From Trichosporon coremiiforme (taxonomy: Eukaryota > Basidiomycota > Tremellomycetes > Trichosporonales > Trichosporonaceae), in the NCBI GenBank assembly GCA_039545355.1, contig BCJJ01000009.1:1219757-1283756 (forward strand): DNA of 64,000 nucleotides, given 5' to 3'. The position numbers were made by a program, and so were the translations under genes. Below are positions 21,696-32,500 of this stretch, in pieces. Every line of letters begins with the position of its first letter. Position 1 is the stretch's first letter. The notes under the pieces were generated by a model. It was given only the letters and a program-made list of their open reading frames with translations. It did not search any database and was not told where the DNA came from.

Positions 21696-23040
21696 ATGTC
21701 TCTCTGGAACAACACGGTGGGAGCTTGCTTCCCCGCCGCCCCCCAGGGCGATCCCACCCTGCCTGTTACCGCATACGAAGGCGATCGTCGTGTCGCTAGC
21801 GGCCATCGCGACAAGCGTCCGTTTACCTTCCGTCGCCTCATCAAGTCGTACTGGTCCGACTGGGCCCTTATCGGTTTTCTCTGGTGAGTCACAGAAGGCT
21901 TCAAAAGTCAGCGGGTCTACTCGATGTCGCCATCGGTTGAACGTGTCCGGCTGCCAACGTTGTCACGGTTGCCGTTGTTCGTTTGTTCGACGACAGTTCA
22001 AACCAGTGGCAACGACAACAGCGCTTTGGAGGAAGGCCCCACGAAGGGGAAGGTCACGCAACTAACGTAACAGGATCCTCTTGTTAGCCATCGCCCGTGC
22101 GCCCGGCTACAAGCGCGAGTTCTCGCTCAAGGATATTTCCATTCAGCACACCTTCGCGGATCATGAGCGTGTTCCTCTGAAGTAGGTGACCGCAGTCCTT
22201 CTGATAACTGACAGACAGCTCGCTGATCGTCATCTCCCTCTTTGTTCCTCTGGGAGCTCTCCTTGTTCTCTCACTCATCGTCGCCCGCAATGCGTGGGAC
22301 ATCCACAACTCGCTCGTCGGCTGCACCATCTCGTGGCTCATGGCCGGTGTCGTCACCAACATCATCAAGATGGCTGTCGGTCGTCCCCGTCCCGACCTGA
22401 TCGACCGCTGTCAGCCCAAGGCTGGCGCGCATGACCGCCCGGTGTACGGTCTCTCCAACTTTACGATCTGCACGCAGACGGACTGGCACAAGCTCAACGA
22501 TGGCTTCAAGGTATGTCGAGTGCTGCAGCACAGCTGACTCACAACAGTCTTTCCCCAGCGGCCACAGCTCGCTCTCGTTCGCCGGACTTGGCTTCCTCTC
22601 CTTCTACCTCGCGGGCAAGATGCACATCTGGCACCCGCACGGCCACCGCAACCGCGCGTGGGTCGCCCTCTCGCCCCTCCTTGGCGCCATTATGGTGGCT
22701 ATCAGCCGAACTGAGGACAACCGCCGTGAGTTACGCTAGCCTTGAGAACGAACTGACATCAGACCACTGGCAGGACGTTCTTGTCGGTTCTCTCCTGGGC
22801 TACCTCGTAGCCTTCATCACGTACCGCGCATACTACCGTGAGTTTCCGCAGTGCTCGCCAAACTGACAATCAGCCCAGCTCGCGCACCCCGTGTGCCACC
22901 TGCCGCTCTTACCCAGCTCGAGCGAGGACGACGCCGACGAGGACTATGGCACGGACCTCTCGAACGGCGTGCGTCTGCTCAACGACGAAGGCGTGCCCCG
23001 CCAGAGCGAGGACACTGCCGGCTGGCAGAACCACTCCTAG
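21696..23040 (+). CDS. DPP1: PAP2-family lipid phosphatase (DPP1/LPP1 type)
   Basis: An integral membrane phosphatase that removes phosphate from phosphatidic acid or diacylglycerol pyrophosphate. Six exons: 21696-21883, 22074-22181, 22219-22510, 22548-22725, 22763-22837 and 22874-23040, about 335 aa. All three catalytic motifs of the family are visible: [20 protein letters not shown], and SRTEDNR-HHWQDV, the last split by an intron. Hydrophobic segments surround them, such as [20 protein letters not shown] and [20 protein letters not shown]. The C-terminal tail is hydrophilic and acidic ([15 protein letters not shown]). Which of the yeast paralogues it corresponds to cannot be decided, so the symbol marks the type. 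Several introns are only 37 nt. Confidence 0.93.
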
Positions 23041-23861
23041 TCCTACGAAGACTCACTTGTACCCAAGTACCGATCTCCAAGTTACCCAAGCTAAGCGCAT
23101 AAGCTCATAGTGTCGAAGTTCGACACGTAACTGTGAATTATAACCAGCGATACGCAAGTACCCTATCCGCTACGCTTTTACGATGTCATGCATTCCAAGC
23201 CAAACGCATTCCTTATGGTGGAGGGCGCAGCGCGTGAGCGGCCGCGTGGCGAGAAAGTAGTGATCGAGTGAGGCGCTATCTTATCTCGGCCTAGACCACC
23301 GAGATCTGAGACTGATGGAGGCGTCGCAGTCCAGCCTCTTGTGTAGTGGTCATGTGCAATGTGTGCGTCAGTGCATCGTGTACGCTAGTTTGAGCATGTG
23401 TCATGTGGTCGGTTGGACAAGCTCCCCACAGCATGTGCCATGCGCGTGTGAGGTGCAGTGTACATGTGGCCACCCGAGTCGAGCGTGCCCAAGGCCCACG
23501 ACTTCGAGTATGTGCATGTCTCTGCAGCCGCGCACGTCCTTGCCACGCTGTCACAGATGTGCAAAGTGCTGGTGCCGCCCTCTCTTGCCCGCTCGTATGT
23601 CTGAGAGCAGCGGTGAGGACTTTTAACAGAACTCGGGACCGACGGACGCGAGTGGCGAGCCGTCCTAGGAGGTAAGTGCAGCAACGGAACAAGTGGCAGC
23701 AAAGAGAGTTTTCGCTCGTGTACCCAGCGTGTGTTTTGCATGAAAATCATCCATGTCCCATGTGTGTGGGTGGGTGGGTATAAAGTACAACATCTTCCTC
23801 CTATAAAAAGTGGTAGACAACGATTGTTAAGCTACTCTGCAGGTCTCTCCTTCCTGTCGTC

Positions 23862-23882
23862 CTTCTTCTTCTTCTTCTTCTT
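23862..23882 (+). repeat. (CTT) microsatellite
   Basis: Seven perfect CTT units in the spacer between the lipid phosphatase and the bHLH gene. Confidence 0.9.
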
Positions 23883-23899
23883 GTTCCTATCTTATAACC

Positions 23900-24030
23900 T
23901 ATCCTTGAAACCCTCGGAAACCCTCAGAAAACCCTCAGAAACGAACCCATATAACGAACCCAGTCGAAACCCTTGTACGAAACCTAGAGACAGAAACGGA
24001 ACACACGAAACCCGGACAAGTTGGAAAACC
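23900..24030 (+). repeat. Degenerate CGAAACC / CAGAAACCCT-rich tract
   Basis: Short words of the type GAAACCC recur about ten times in 130 bp (for example at CTCGGAAACCCTCAGAAAAC). It is downstream of the bHLH gene and could belong to its 3' untranslated region. On the other strand the word reads GGGTTTC, which is somewhat telomere-like but not a regular telomere repeat. Confidence 0.5.
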
Positions 24031-24189
24031 CATAGAGACGATGAAATAATTCTTGTATGATGGTGGTGGCGGCCAAGAATGAGAGACTGGAGACGGCTGT
24101 GTTGATTTTTCTCCAAGCACCCGGAATGCTATGCACCGATGGCAGCGGTCGTCGCTTCGCTCGGTCACCCGGTCCGCGCGGTCGCTCGC

Positions 24190-25665
24190 TTAGGCGACAA
24201 TGTTGGGCTTGCGGTCGATGTCGATGTTCTCGATCGTCTCGACCTCCCACTTGCCGCCCGCGCCCGTCTTGACATGGAGGTTGGACACCTTTGGCGTGAC
24301 GGCGTCGACGTCGTCGTCCTGCTCCTCGATCTCGTCCTGCTCCTCCTCCGGGTCCTGCTCCATGATCTCGTCGACCTCGGCGGCCGAGTTGCCACTCGTG
24401 CCCCGTGTCAGGACGGGGGTGGGGGCGCCATTGGCGGCGGAGAGCTTCTTGAGCTCGTCCTGGAGGTAGTTGATGTGGAGCACGGCCTTGCGGAGGATGA
24501 TGGCCTTGGAGTCGGTCGGGATCGCGGAGGGCAGCGCGTTACGCAGACTCTTGAAACCGGTGTTGATGCTCTCGCGACGCTTCTGCTCGCTCATGAGGTG
24601 CGCCAGGCGGCGGCTCTTGGCACCACCACCTGGGCCGGGCTGAGGCGCAGCAGCGACGGGAGGAGAGTAGTACCGCTGCTGGTCCCAGTCGCGGTGCGAG
24701 GCAGAGTGGCTGCGTGCCCGGCCGCCCATCGGTGCGGCAGGCTGGGCGTACTCGTGAGCGTAGAGGGAGTTGATGCTCCGGAGGGGCGGGGAGACCTCAG
24801 CAGCCTGAGGGGGAGAGGAGCGGTAGCACCCCCTCTCGCGCTCGAGAGGAGCGGGGGCGTTGCGCGGCGAGGACGCCTCGTAGCTATAAGAAGGGCGGAG
24901 GCCCTTGGGGCTTCCTCCGGGCGGGGAGGGGTGGGCCGGCGGGCCCATGGAGGGGTTCATGGCCGAGGTCGGCGAGGTCGCAATGCTGGCAAAGCTCGGC
25001 AGCGAGTAGCGGTCACTGTACCTGTCGCTCTGGGCGCGGGGGAGGGCGGGGCGACCCGCGGCCTGCTGCTGCTGCTGCTGGCGGTACTCTCTAAGTTCGC
25101 GGAGCTCGCGCTCGCGAAGAAGCTCACGCTCACGGAGGAGCTCGCGCTCACGAAGCAGCTCACGCTCGCGGAACTCACGCTCCCGCAGGAGAAGCTCGCG
25201 CTCATCCAGGTCGCGCAGGTGGTCTCGGCCGTCCCTTGAGTGAGGGGCGTCACGGGGGTCTCTCTCGCGCGGGTCACGGGGGTCGCGCTCCCGCTGCTCC
25301 CTCATGAGCTCCCTCTCCCGCATCTCGCGCTCGCGCAGCTCCCTCTCGCGGAGCTCGCGCTCGCGCTCGCGCTCGTGGAGGACGTGAAGTGGCGTACCGC
25401 TGTTGGGGGGCGGGAGGAAGCGCTCACGCCCCTGCTCGCCGCGCTCGTCCTGCGACGGTCGGCGGGGGTATGGTGCCACCTGGGCTCGGTACGAGGAGAG
25501 AGACGACTGGGAGGGTGAGCGGGACGAGCTGCCGGGCGAAGGCAGAGGGCGCGATCGAGGCGACGTGCCGCCGCCACCGGAGTAGTGCACACTCGGGATC
25601 GGAATCGAGGTGGACATGGCGTGCTCGGATCGGGGCGAGGTCGAGTGTGTTGGCGACAAGGTCAT
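24190..25665 (-). CDS. bHLH transcription factor with an Arg/Glu repeat domain
   Basis: A single exon encoding 491 aa. The bHLH domain lies at about residues 351-405. Its basic region RRLAHLMSEQKRRESINTGF has H, E and R at the three DNA-contact positions typical of CACGTG-binding proteins, and the helices are FKSLRNALP and ILRKAVLHINYLQDELKKL. Residues about 95-195 are almost only R, E and L in a repeated RERELLRER pattern, likely a long charged helix, followed by a short glutamine run. The N-terminal third is serine/proline-rich. The C-terminus is acidic (EQDPEEEQDEIEEQDDD). The protein is probably nuclear. Target genes and family name are not recognisable beyond the fungal bHLH class. A second in-frame ATG 16 codons downstream (MSTSIPIPS) could be the true start. 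Confidence 0.88.
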   Translation of the reverse strand: MTLSPTHSTSPRSEHAMSTSIPIPSVHYSGGGGTSPRSRPLPSPGSSSRSPSQSSLSSYRAQVAPYPRRPSQDERGEQGRERFLPPPNSGTPLHVLHERERERELRERELREREMRERELMREQRERDPRDPRERDPRDAPHSRDGRDHLRDLDERELLLREREFRERELLRERELLRERELLRERELRELREYRQQQQQQAAGRPALPRAQSDRYSDRYSLPSFASIATSPTSAMNPSMGPPAHPSPPGGSPKGLRPSYSYEASSPRNAPAPLERERGCYRSSPPQAAEVSPPLRSINSLYAHEYAQPAAPMGGRARSHSASHRDWDQQRYYSPPVAAAPQPGPGGGAKSRRLAHLMSEQKRRESINTGFKSLRNALPSAIPTDSKAIILRKAVLHINYLQDELKKLSAANGAPTPVLTRGTSGNSAAEVDEIMEQDPEEEQDEIEEQDDDVDAVTPKVSNLHVKTGAGGKWEVETIENIDIDRKPNIVA

Positions 25666-26480
25666 AACAGGTGTGGATGGAGGCGAGACGAAGTCTGGCT
25701 CTCGGCGGGGGTTCCGTCGATGGGTGGTTGGTGTGAGGTGGGCTCTGGGGGTGTGAGAGGGTACAGGTCAGACACAGATGAGAGTAGATCGAAGAGGAAG
25801 ATCGAGAGGGGTGTCGAAGCTCGAGGTTTGGTGGGAGAAGCTTGGCTGGGTTGAGACGAGAGGTGAGAGGTCGAGCTAGAGTGGGGGAGGGAAGGCCAAA
25901 GGGGCTGGCGGATAGGCGAAAGCAGGTGTATGGGTGAGGAGGGCGGGCTGCTGGGCGTCGAGCAGGTGGCTTGGCGTGGTCTGCTGCTCGGTTTCTCGGT
26001 TGCTGACAGGTGGTACCGGTGGTGTGCAGCACTGGAGAAGAGTGCTGCAGACGAGTGAAGTAGTCTAGTGGTCGAAGGAGGAGAGAGGGGTGGGTAAAGG
26101 GCGCAGGCCTGGACTTATAGGTCTAGAGCGTTGGTGTGTTCCGGGATACGAGCTATTTCAATACCGGCGGTATGGACAAGAGGAGGGGGGGGGAACAGGG
26201 GGAAGCCAAGGGGGGCTCAGCTGAGAGACGGGCAGGGGGAAGATCGGGGGAAGGGGCAAAGACGGGCAGACGCAGGCAGGATGCGAGGGGGATGCAGCTC
26301 TTGGGAGGATCGCAGGTGTCGCAGACGCAGAGCCGTTGAGCGAGCAACGTCTTGGTGTCTCTGGTCTGATGTCTCTCTGGCTCTGGCGAGACTCGCGCGC
26401 CCACCCACCCACTTACCCACCGAGCGGTTGCGATTTTAGACTTGGGACTTGGCCACCGGAGGCTAGGATGGGACCTGGTC
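25666..26480. other. Promoter and long leader region of the bHLH gene
   Basis: About 800 bp upstream of the bHLH start, on the minus strand. Seen on that strand it is strongly pyrimidine-rich (C and T runs), typical of long fungal 5' leaders. G-runs occur on the plus strand near 26176-26190. No gene is visible. Confidence 0.45.
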
Positions 26481-26503
26481 GGCTGGGCTGGGCTGGGCTG
26501 GGC
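26481..26503 (+). repeat. (GGCTG) pentanucleotide repeat
   Basis: Four perfect GGCTG units plus a partial one at the left edge of the gene desert. Confidence 0.85.
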
Positions 26504-29500
26504 ACACGGGCAGGCGACGCAGGGCAGGGAAGGATGGAAACCGGGCAGGAGCAGGAGGCTAAAGGGCGGGGCCAAGACGAAAGAAAGAGAATGTGACCCG
26601 TGCCTATATTCTGTGGGGCAGCGGGGGGCAGCAGGACACAGGGTCTAAGCAGGCAAGCAGGGGCAACCGTCCAGCCGGGGCAGCGCGACCGCGGCCTGGG
26701 GCCACGGTATTGAGTGCAGACGCGGGCCCAGCATTGAAGCGCAGGCTTGGCCACCGGAGCAGAGGATGACCTGCAGGCCGTAGGGCAGGGAATCCGGAGA
26801 CACCGATACCCAGACCTAGGGCCCAGCTGGCCCGGGGCGCACCCCAAGGGCAGCAGGGCCCAGCAGGGCTAACAAGGGTCAGCAGGGCTTCAGGACCGGT
26901 CAGGAGCTCCAAGGCGGTCAGGAGGGCACAGGCCAGGGGACCAGAGGCTAGTTGGCCAGACGGGTGACCCTGCATGGTTGATCCCGACTATGCTCCCCCC
27001 GCTGCCCGATTGGGCGATTCGGGTCTGCGCGACTGTTCAGCTGAACACGGCGACCGGGCGATGTGTCGCTCAGCGTGCTCAGCTGACTGTCTATCACCCC
27101 AACCATGGCCAACCATGGCCCGGCTCGCATCTCCTCCCTCTGCGTCTCAGATTCAGCCAAGACTGACCTGCCTTGCATAACGGTACACATTAGTCGGCAA
27201 ACCCGGGCGGTTCCCTCGTCGCTTCGCTCGGGTCTTGCATCACTTGCTGCGATGTGACGCTGGCAACGCAGCAGCGTCCAGCGTGCCAGTTCTTGGCGGC
27301 AAATGCCAGACGTCAGGCCTGCTGACAGGCGTGACAAGTAGCGCGAAGTCGATCCATTCAATAGGCTACGCCAGACGCGCGTCGCTCGTGTCATGGTGGC
27401 AAACTCGTGCGATCCAAGCCGTGACGCAGGCTTGCAGCCTGGGGCGATGCAGTCGTGCATCGGTGCGTTTGTTTACGATACGCGACAGAGGGGTCTGGGC
27501 AGTGCAGATGCAGATCCTTCCTGCGGGCTGTGATTGGGAGCTTCGAGGCGGTGAGAACCACCGCTTCAGTCAGCGACCGGCAGGTGGGGTATGCCTCGAT
27601 CTCGGCTCGGACTGCTCCGATCCGCTCGCTGCCCGCCTTCATGCTGCATACCTGCGTTCCGCCGCCAGCCTGAGCGGCGGGGTCTTGCGATCTACTTTCC
27701 CCTGTTAACCCTGTTGTGCACTCGAATCGACGAGTCGCAACTCCCTTTGATGCCTCTCGAGATTTGCATCCTGTGCATCTGATATGAACCCCCAGATCCG
27801 GTTGGTCGGCTCGCCGTTCGGTTGGTGCGTTGTTGTCGTACGCGTGCCCCCGAGTTCAGCCTGGTTATGCCCCTATGCCCTTATTGCCCGTGTCAGAATG
27901 CTTGGCATGCACCTGTCGAGCTTGAATGAACGGGGGCATCGCGCCTTGTGCGAGGGCCCCCCAGCCGTCCACCAACGAGAGGTAAGTTGGGGTAGGTCTA
28001 CGCCTGCCGCACAGAAGCGGGCAAAGCCGCCGCGCTCGTGAGGCAGCCGACGCGCTTGCATTGGTCCGGTCGGTGCGTCGGTGTGGTGGAGGGCACCAAG
28101 ACATGAGATTTCGGGCAGCTGCCCAGCTGCCAGCTGGCCAGGTGGGATGCCGCAGCCGCCCACCGGACCATTTTGTCCCAAGCCATGGTCAAGCCCTGCA
28201 ATACAGCCCGAGGCGGCAGGAGGAATGAGACTGCTTATTGCTGCGAAAGTGAGAGTCCAGGCGCCCTCAGCCAGAATGTGGCTGCCGTGCCCATGGCGAG
28301 CGGGGGCCGGAGCCTGAGCCTGAATGCAGCCTGAGTGAGACCCGGCGCATCGTTTGTGCGCACGAGGGCTGAGGCGTGCTGTCCTACCAGCGGGCGTGCC
28401 ATTGTCCGCATTCCTGCTCTGTTTCTTGCTGACGATATCATCCTGTCGGCCCGCTAACGCTCGGTATCTTCTACGAGCCGGTGCACAGAGTCCGATCATG
28501 GTGACCAGGATAAGGGCCGCCAAGGGGCAACCGGGGCAGCAATAGATAGATACGCCGCAAATGGACCGAGTGTACGTCGGGATCGGAAGAGAGAATCCTC
28601 TGGCCTGCTGTAGCAGCCGTGCAGACGACACAGAGAAGGTCTGTGTGCCATATCAAATCTCGTACCCACTCTCCATCGTTCCGTTGCCCGGGTGGGTGCA
28701 AATGTGGCGACTGTGAACGTCTGCCCTAGCGACATCTCCACCCGCGCCAGGGCTCCGGGTATGCGCTCAGGCATCAGAGGAGAATAAGCGGACTGCAGAT
28801 CCCACAGATTACGCTCGGCCGTCATTACCTCCCCTTTGTCCCCATGCCCTCCCTTCCTGCGGGCATCAGCATTGCAGAGTCATGGAAGAATTAACCGAAC
28901 GAACGAATCGACGTCGAGCTTTGACCACGGCAAATGCAAGTAGACCAGACTCAAACACGCAACGAACACAGCTGCATTGCTAAGCATAGCCGACATGGCC
29001 GACCGGCGCCACACGCGAACGGATTCTGCCAATGAGCACTGGACTCAGAAGCCATGGGCAGGGAGTCGGAAGTTAATGAAGGGGGCGGGGGCGACTAGGG
29101 CGATCGCGCAACTGGGCCGCTCAAGCTCGCTCACATGGGTCTCTCAGCCGGCCTTGAACCGCGCTGTAGTCGGGCTCGGATTGGGGCATTAAGGGATGCT
29201 GCGTCTCTAACCGCAACCGCGACCGCCATTGCAGGCAGCAGGCCGAGCAGGGAGCGAGCGAGTTTACGTATCGCTGCCCTTCGCCCCCTCAATTTTCGAT
29301 GGTCTTGCAACCCCTGCATAGCCAGCGTAAAGCCGGTCTGTCCTATGGTCCACTTGAGTTCACCGCGCTCACCGGTTCATTCTCGACTTCCCTGACTCGT
29401 TAGACACACCTCTGGGGCACCGAACACGGGACACCAGTCGCCATTTTTGCAGTCACAGGCACTTTCTTCCTTTTTCTCTCTGGTCTGACAGCCGTGCCTG

Positions 29501-32500
29501 TCGGATGCCCCGGTGAGAGAGGCAGAGGCACCCCCATCTGCGCCAGGAACGCCCCCTTCCCATCAGACGGCACGAGACCCAAAGCTAGCGTGGTCTGCCG
29601 TCGCCGTCGGCGGAGAAACCCCGTCACATGCAAGTCTCAGCTGATTCTCTGTGCCCGAATAACGTACATCCGTTATGAACGTTGTCAACTTTGTCAACAC
29701 GGATCCGACGTCCCACCGTGCACGGATTTGTCCACCTCCCTCAGCTACGCACGGCTATGACAACGCAGCGATCCCCGCCACCAGGCCAGTCCCAGTGTTC
29801 CATCATCCCGGCATGAGAAGTCTGCCTTGAAAAGCGTGGTATGCGCAGCGGTACGGCCAAGACATCCATGGGCGTGTGACCGTGTCTGTTATCAGCTGGG
29901 GTCGGCTCGTCGGTACCGTGTACCGTGAGGTCGGGCTCTAAGGCCCACTCAGAGTCCGCAGATGGCTAGCTGGCGTGACGTCGCATTTGGCATGAGGCAG
30001 GCGAGGCACGCCCATGCCCATGATACGCATACGTATGATACGTACCTGCGTGCATCAGGTGCCAAGCTTGGTTGCGTGGTGCGTGTCAGCGGATCCATTC
30101 TCAGGATTTGGGATCTGCCGCGTTTAGTGCAGGCATGGCAGCGAGCGAGCAAGACATGACTGAAAACCGTATTCCACATCTGGGTCTGGGCCCGCCGTGG
30201 CCCACCGTCGTCTTCGGATCAAGCCCCTAAGTCATGTTCCACAGGTGCCAGGATCCAGGCACGACGCGTCCTCCCCTGTCCCCTCCTGTCCGCTTCTGTC
30301 CCTGGGGTGCCTTGCGTGCCTCGCATCCCGCGTCCGCTGGGCGGCTCTGGGATCTCTGGTCTTGTGCCCATCACGTGTTGTCGCATCATCCGGGTCCACG
30401 CCCCCAGATACTAATGCTTAGCGTGAGCGGGGCCAGCGAGCCAGCGAGTTGGCGCAAACTGAAATGAGTCGGCCATGAGTCGTCAAGGCAGGAGGAGGAC
30501 GGCTCAGTAGTCGGCTCTTTTGCTCTTTCGCAGTTGGTTCTGACCACCGACGCTAAGTGCCAAGCAATTCAGACTCATGTCTCACGGACGGTTAGCACAA
30601 AAGACGACGCGAGCGAGCAAGCGATGCGAGCGACCAAGTTAACCTTGCCAGCAGGCCAGCGCGGCTGCTGCGCACCATAGCTGGTTCCAGTGGGTCCAGG
30701 TAGTCCGGTCTAGCTCCAAAGTCTACCCCTGCCCGTGATATGCGTGATCCGCGATCATGCCCCTATGCCCGTGATGCATGATGTCCCATGGTCTATGGCC
30801 CGTAGTTCGTGCTATTATGGTTTAGCCAGTCGTTCGCTCATTGCTCATGGCTTTGCGAATTCGCGCGATCTCATCCGCGCTAAGTAGAGTCACTCGGAGA
30901 TCTGGGCTAGACTCTCCAGTGGGTCATGGGCTCATTAGCCAAGACGGGCCAGACAGGATTGGCAGAAGCGAGCGCAGCCGAGCAGCGCAAAATGTGCTGT
31001 GCGCGATGTGACCTGCCTCGCATGACTCGCATGAATGCGGCAAAGCTGAAGACGCTGACGATGTTCCAAGCGCTCGAGCAGCGGAGTACGTCAGCTGTTC
31101 TGCGTCAGCTGCATCAAACACAGGCATCAGCACGCAGACGGAAACGCCGGGACAGGTATGGTCCGAGACGTGCATTCCCTTGCTCCCCTGCCGCCCGACA
31201 GCGCAACAACCCACGTCCAAGCGCAACTACTTCCCCCACCTTTCCCCTTGCCATCGATCAACGATCCGCACAGATGCACTAGACACCAGTGGGTGCGGCT
31301 CTTCTTCAGGAGCACACATGGGAAGCCAAGGGGCTGCTGGGCCCGCCGGGGCGGCACGTGTAGGGAGGTGGGGAGGTGTTTCGGTGTATGCGGCGTTGAC
31401 TCGACGCACTGACGTTCGCTTCTGATCTCGTGTCGACGGGAGGCAGCGCTCAGACCTTCTGCTCCCCACCTTGCTCTCCATCGAGAAACTCCATGTCCCC
31501 ACCACGGAAGTGCCGGCGCGCCAGCGAGCGCCCGCCGGTCAGCCTCTAAGAGGCCAGAGCGGTCAGCTGCTACGAAGAAGAGGGCGTCGGAGGAGGCGGG
31601 GCGGCGAGGGTGCCCCAGATCTGTTTGTCTGGGGCTCTGACGGCGCCGTTCTCACCGTGACACTGACAACCGTGCGCCGTACCGCCCAGTCGTGCCACAT
31701 GCCTCGTCTGCGCACCTGCGCACCTTGGCGCCCGCTGGGGTCGGGTCCGTGATCCGTGAACGCCTCCCTCGTGGCCTCTGCACCAGGCTGCACTGGGCGT
31801 TATTCGGCTCCCGCCATCTGATCAGCGATACGAGTCTACAGTCTGGTCACAGTGTCGCGGAAGCCGCGCAGGCGAACAAGACTCCGCGACCCGGTTCCCA
31901 CTCTTCAGATTCAGCCAGGCAGTAAGACAAGCCCGTCGCGGAACAATGCAGGTCCTTTCGATCCCTCCCCTGAGCGGAGGCTGAAGTTCGAGCCCGCTGC
32001 ACACCGATACGAGTCCTCTTCGAGTTCTTCCCTTCGGGTCAGCATGCCAATCTGTGCCAAGTGCTCACCGTCGGTCGAGCAGTGGCGCAGTCCTCTCGGT
32101 TTCGTCAGCTCGCCAGAGGTAGCCAGAAATACAAATTAATTTGATCCACCAAGGGGACGGCTGACACGGCTCCGTGAGCCAAAGGCGGAGCCCAAAACAG
32201 CACTAAACGGCACCAAGATCCACGCTCCTGTGGTAACCGCGATCCGCGGGAGAACGGGGAAGGATCCACGGCTATGCGCACTAATTGGAGCGACAGAAGG
32301 TAGCGAGGTATGACATCGAGGCATGGAAAGGGCCAAGGGGGCAGACGCTTCTGCCGTGAATCGGTAATCTGTCATCTGTCATATCGCCCATCGTCCTTAA
32401 CCCGTATCTGTAATCTGTAATCTGGCATGGCTGGCATATCTGGCATGCCTGTTGGCGCGTTGGCAGCTGCGGTAGAGGGTCTAGAGGAGGGCCCAGGCGC

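Larger units (their letters stand above)
23041..24189. other. Convergent spacer with repeats and TATA-like sequences
   Basis: About 1.15 kb between two convergent genes. It includes TATA-like runs tataaa near 23779 and tataaaaa near 23803, which is odd for a region expected to hold only 3' ends. It also has a (CTT) tract at 23862-23882 and, from about 23900 to 24030, a series of CGAAACC or similar words at irregular spacing. No protein of recognisable type is encoded. Confidence 0.5.

Noticed and set aside
23900..24030. Internal telomere repeat
   Set aside because: GGGTTTC-like words on the minus strand are irregularly spaced and variable; no regular telomere unit is formed.
24139..25239. 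Long plus-strand open frame of 366 codons opposite the bHLH gene
   Set aside because: It is an antisense shadow of the Arg/Glu repeat and GC-rich codons of the bHLH gene; its sequence is only low-complexity V, L, R and G.
27873..28631. 252-codon minus-strand open frame in the gene desert
   Set aside because: No domain, no helpful splice context, scattered Cys/Trp/Arg composition; expected length for chance frames at this GC content.
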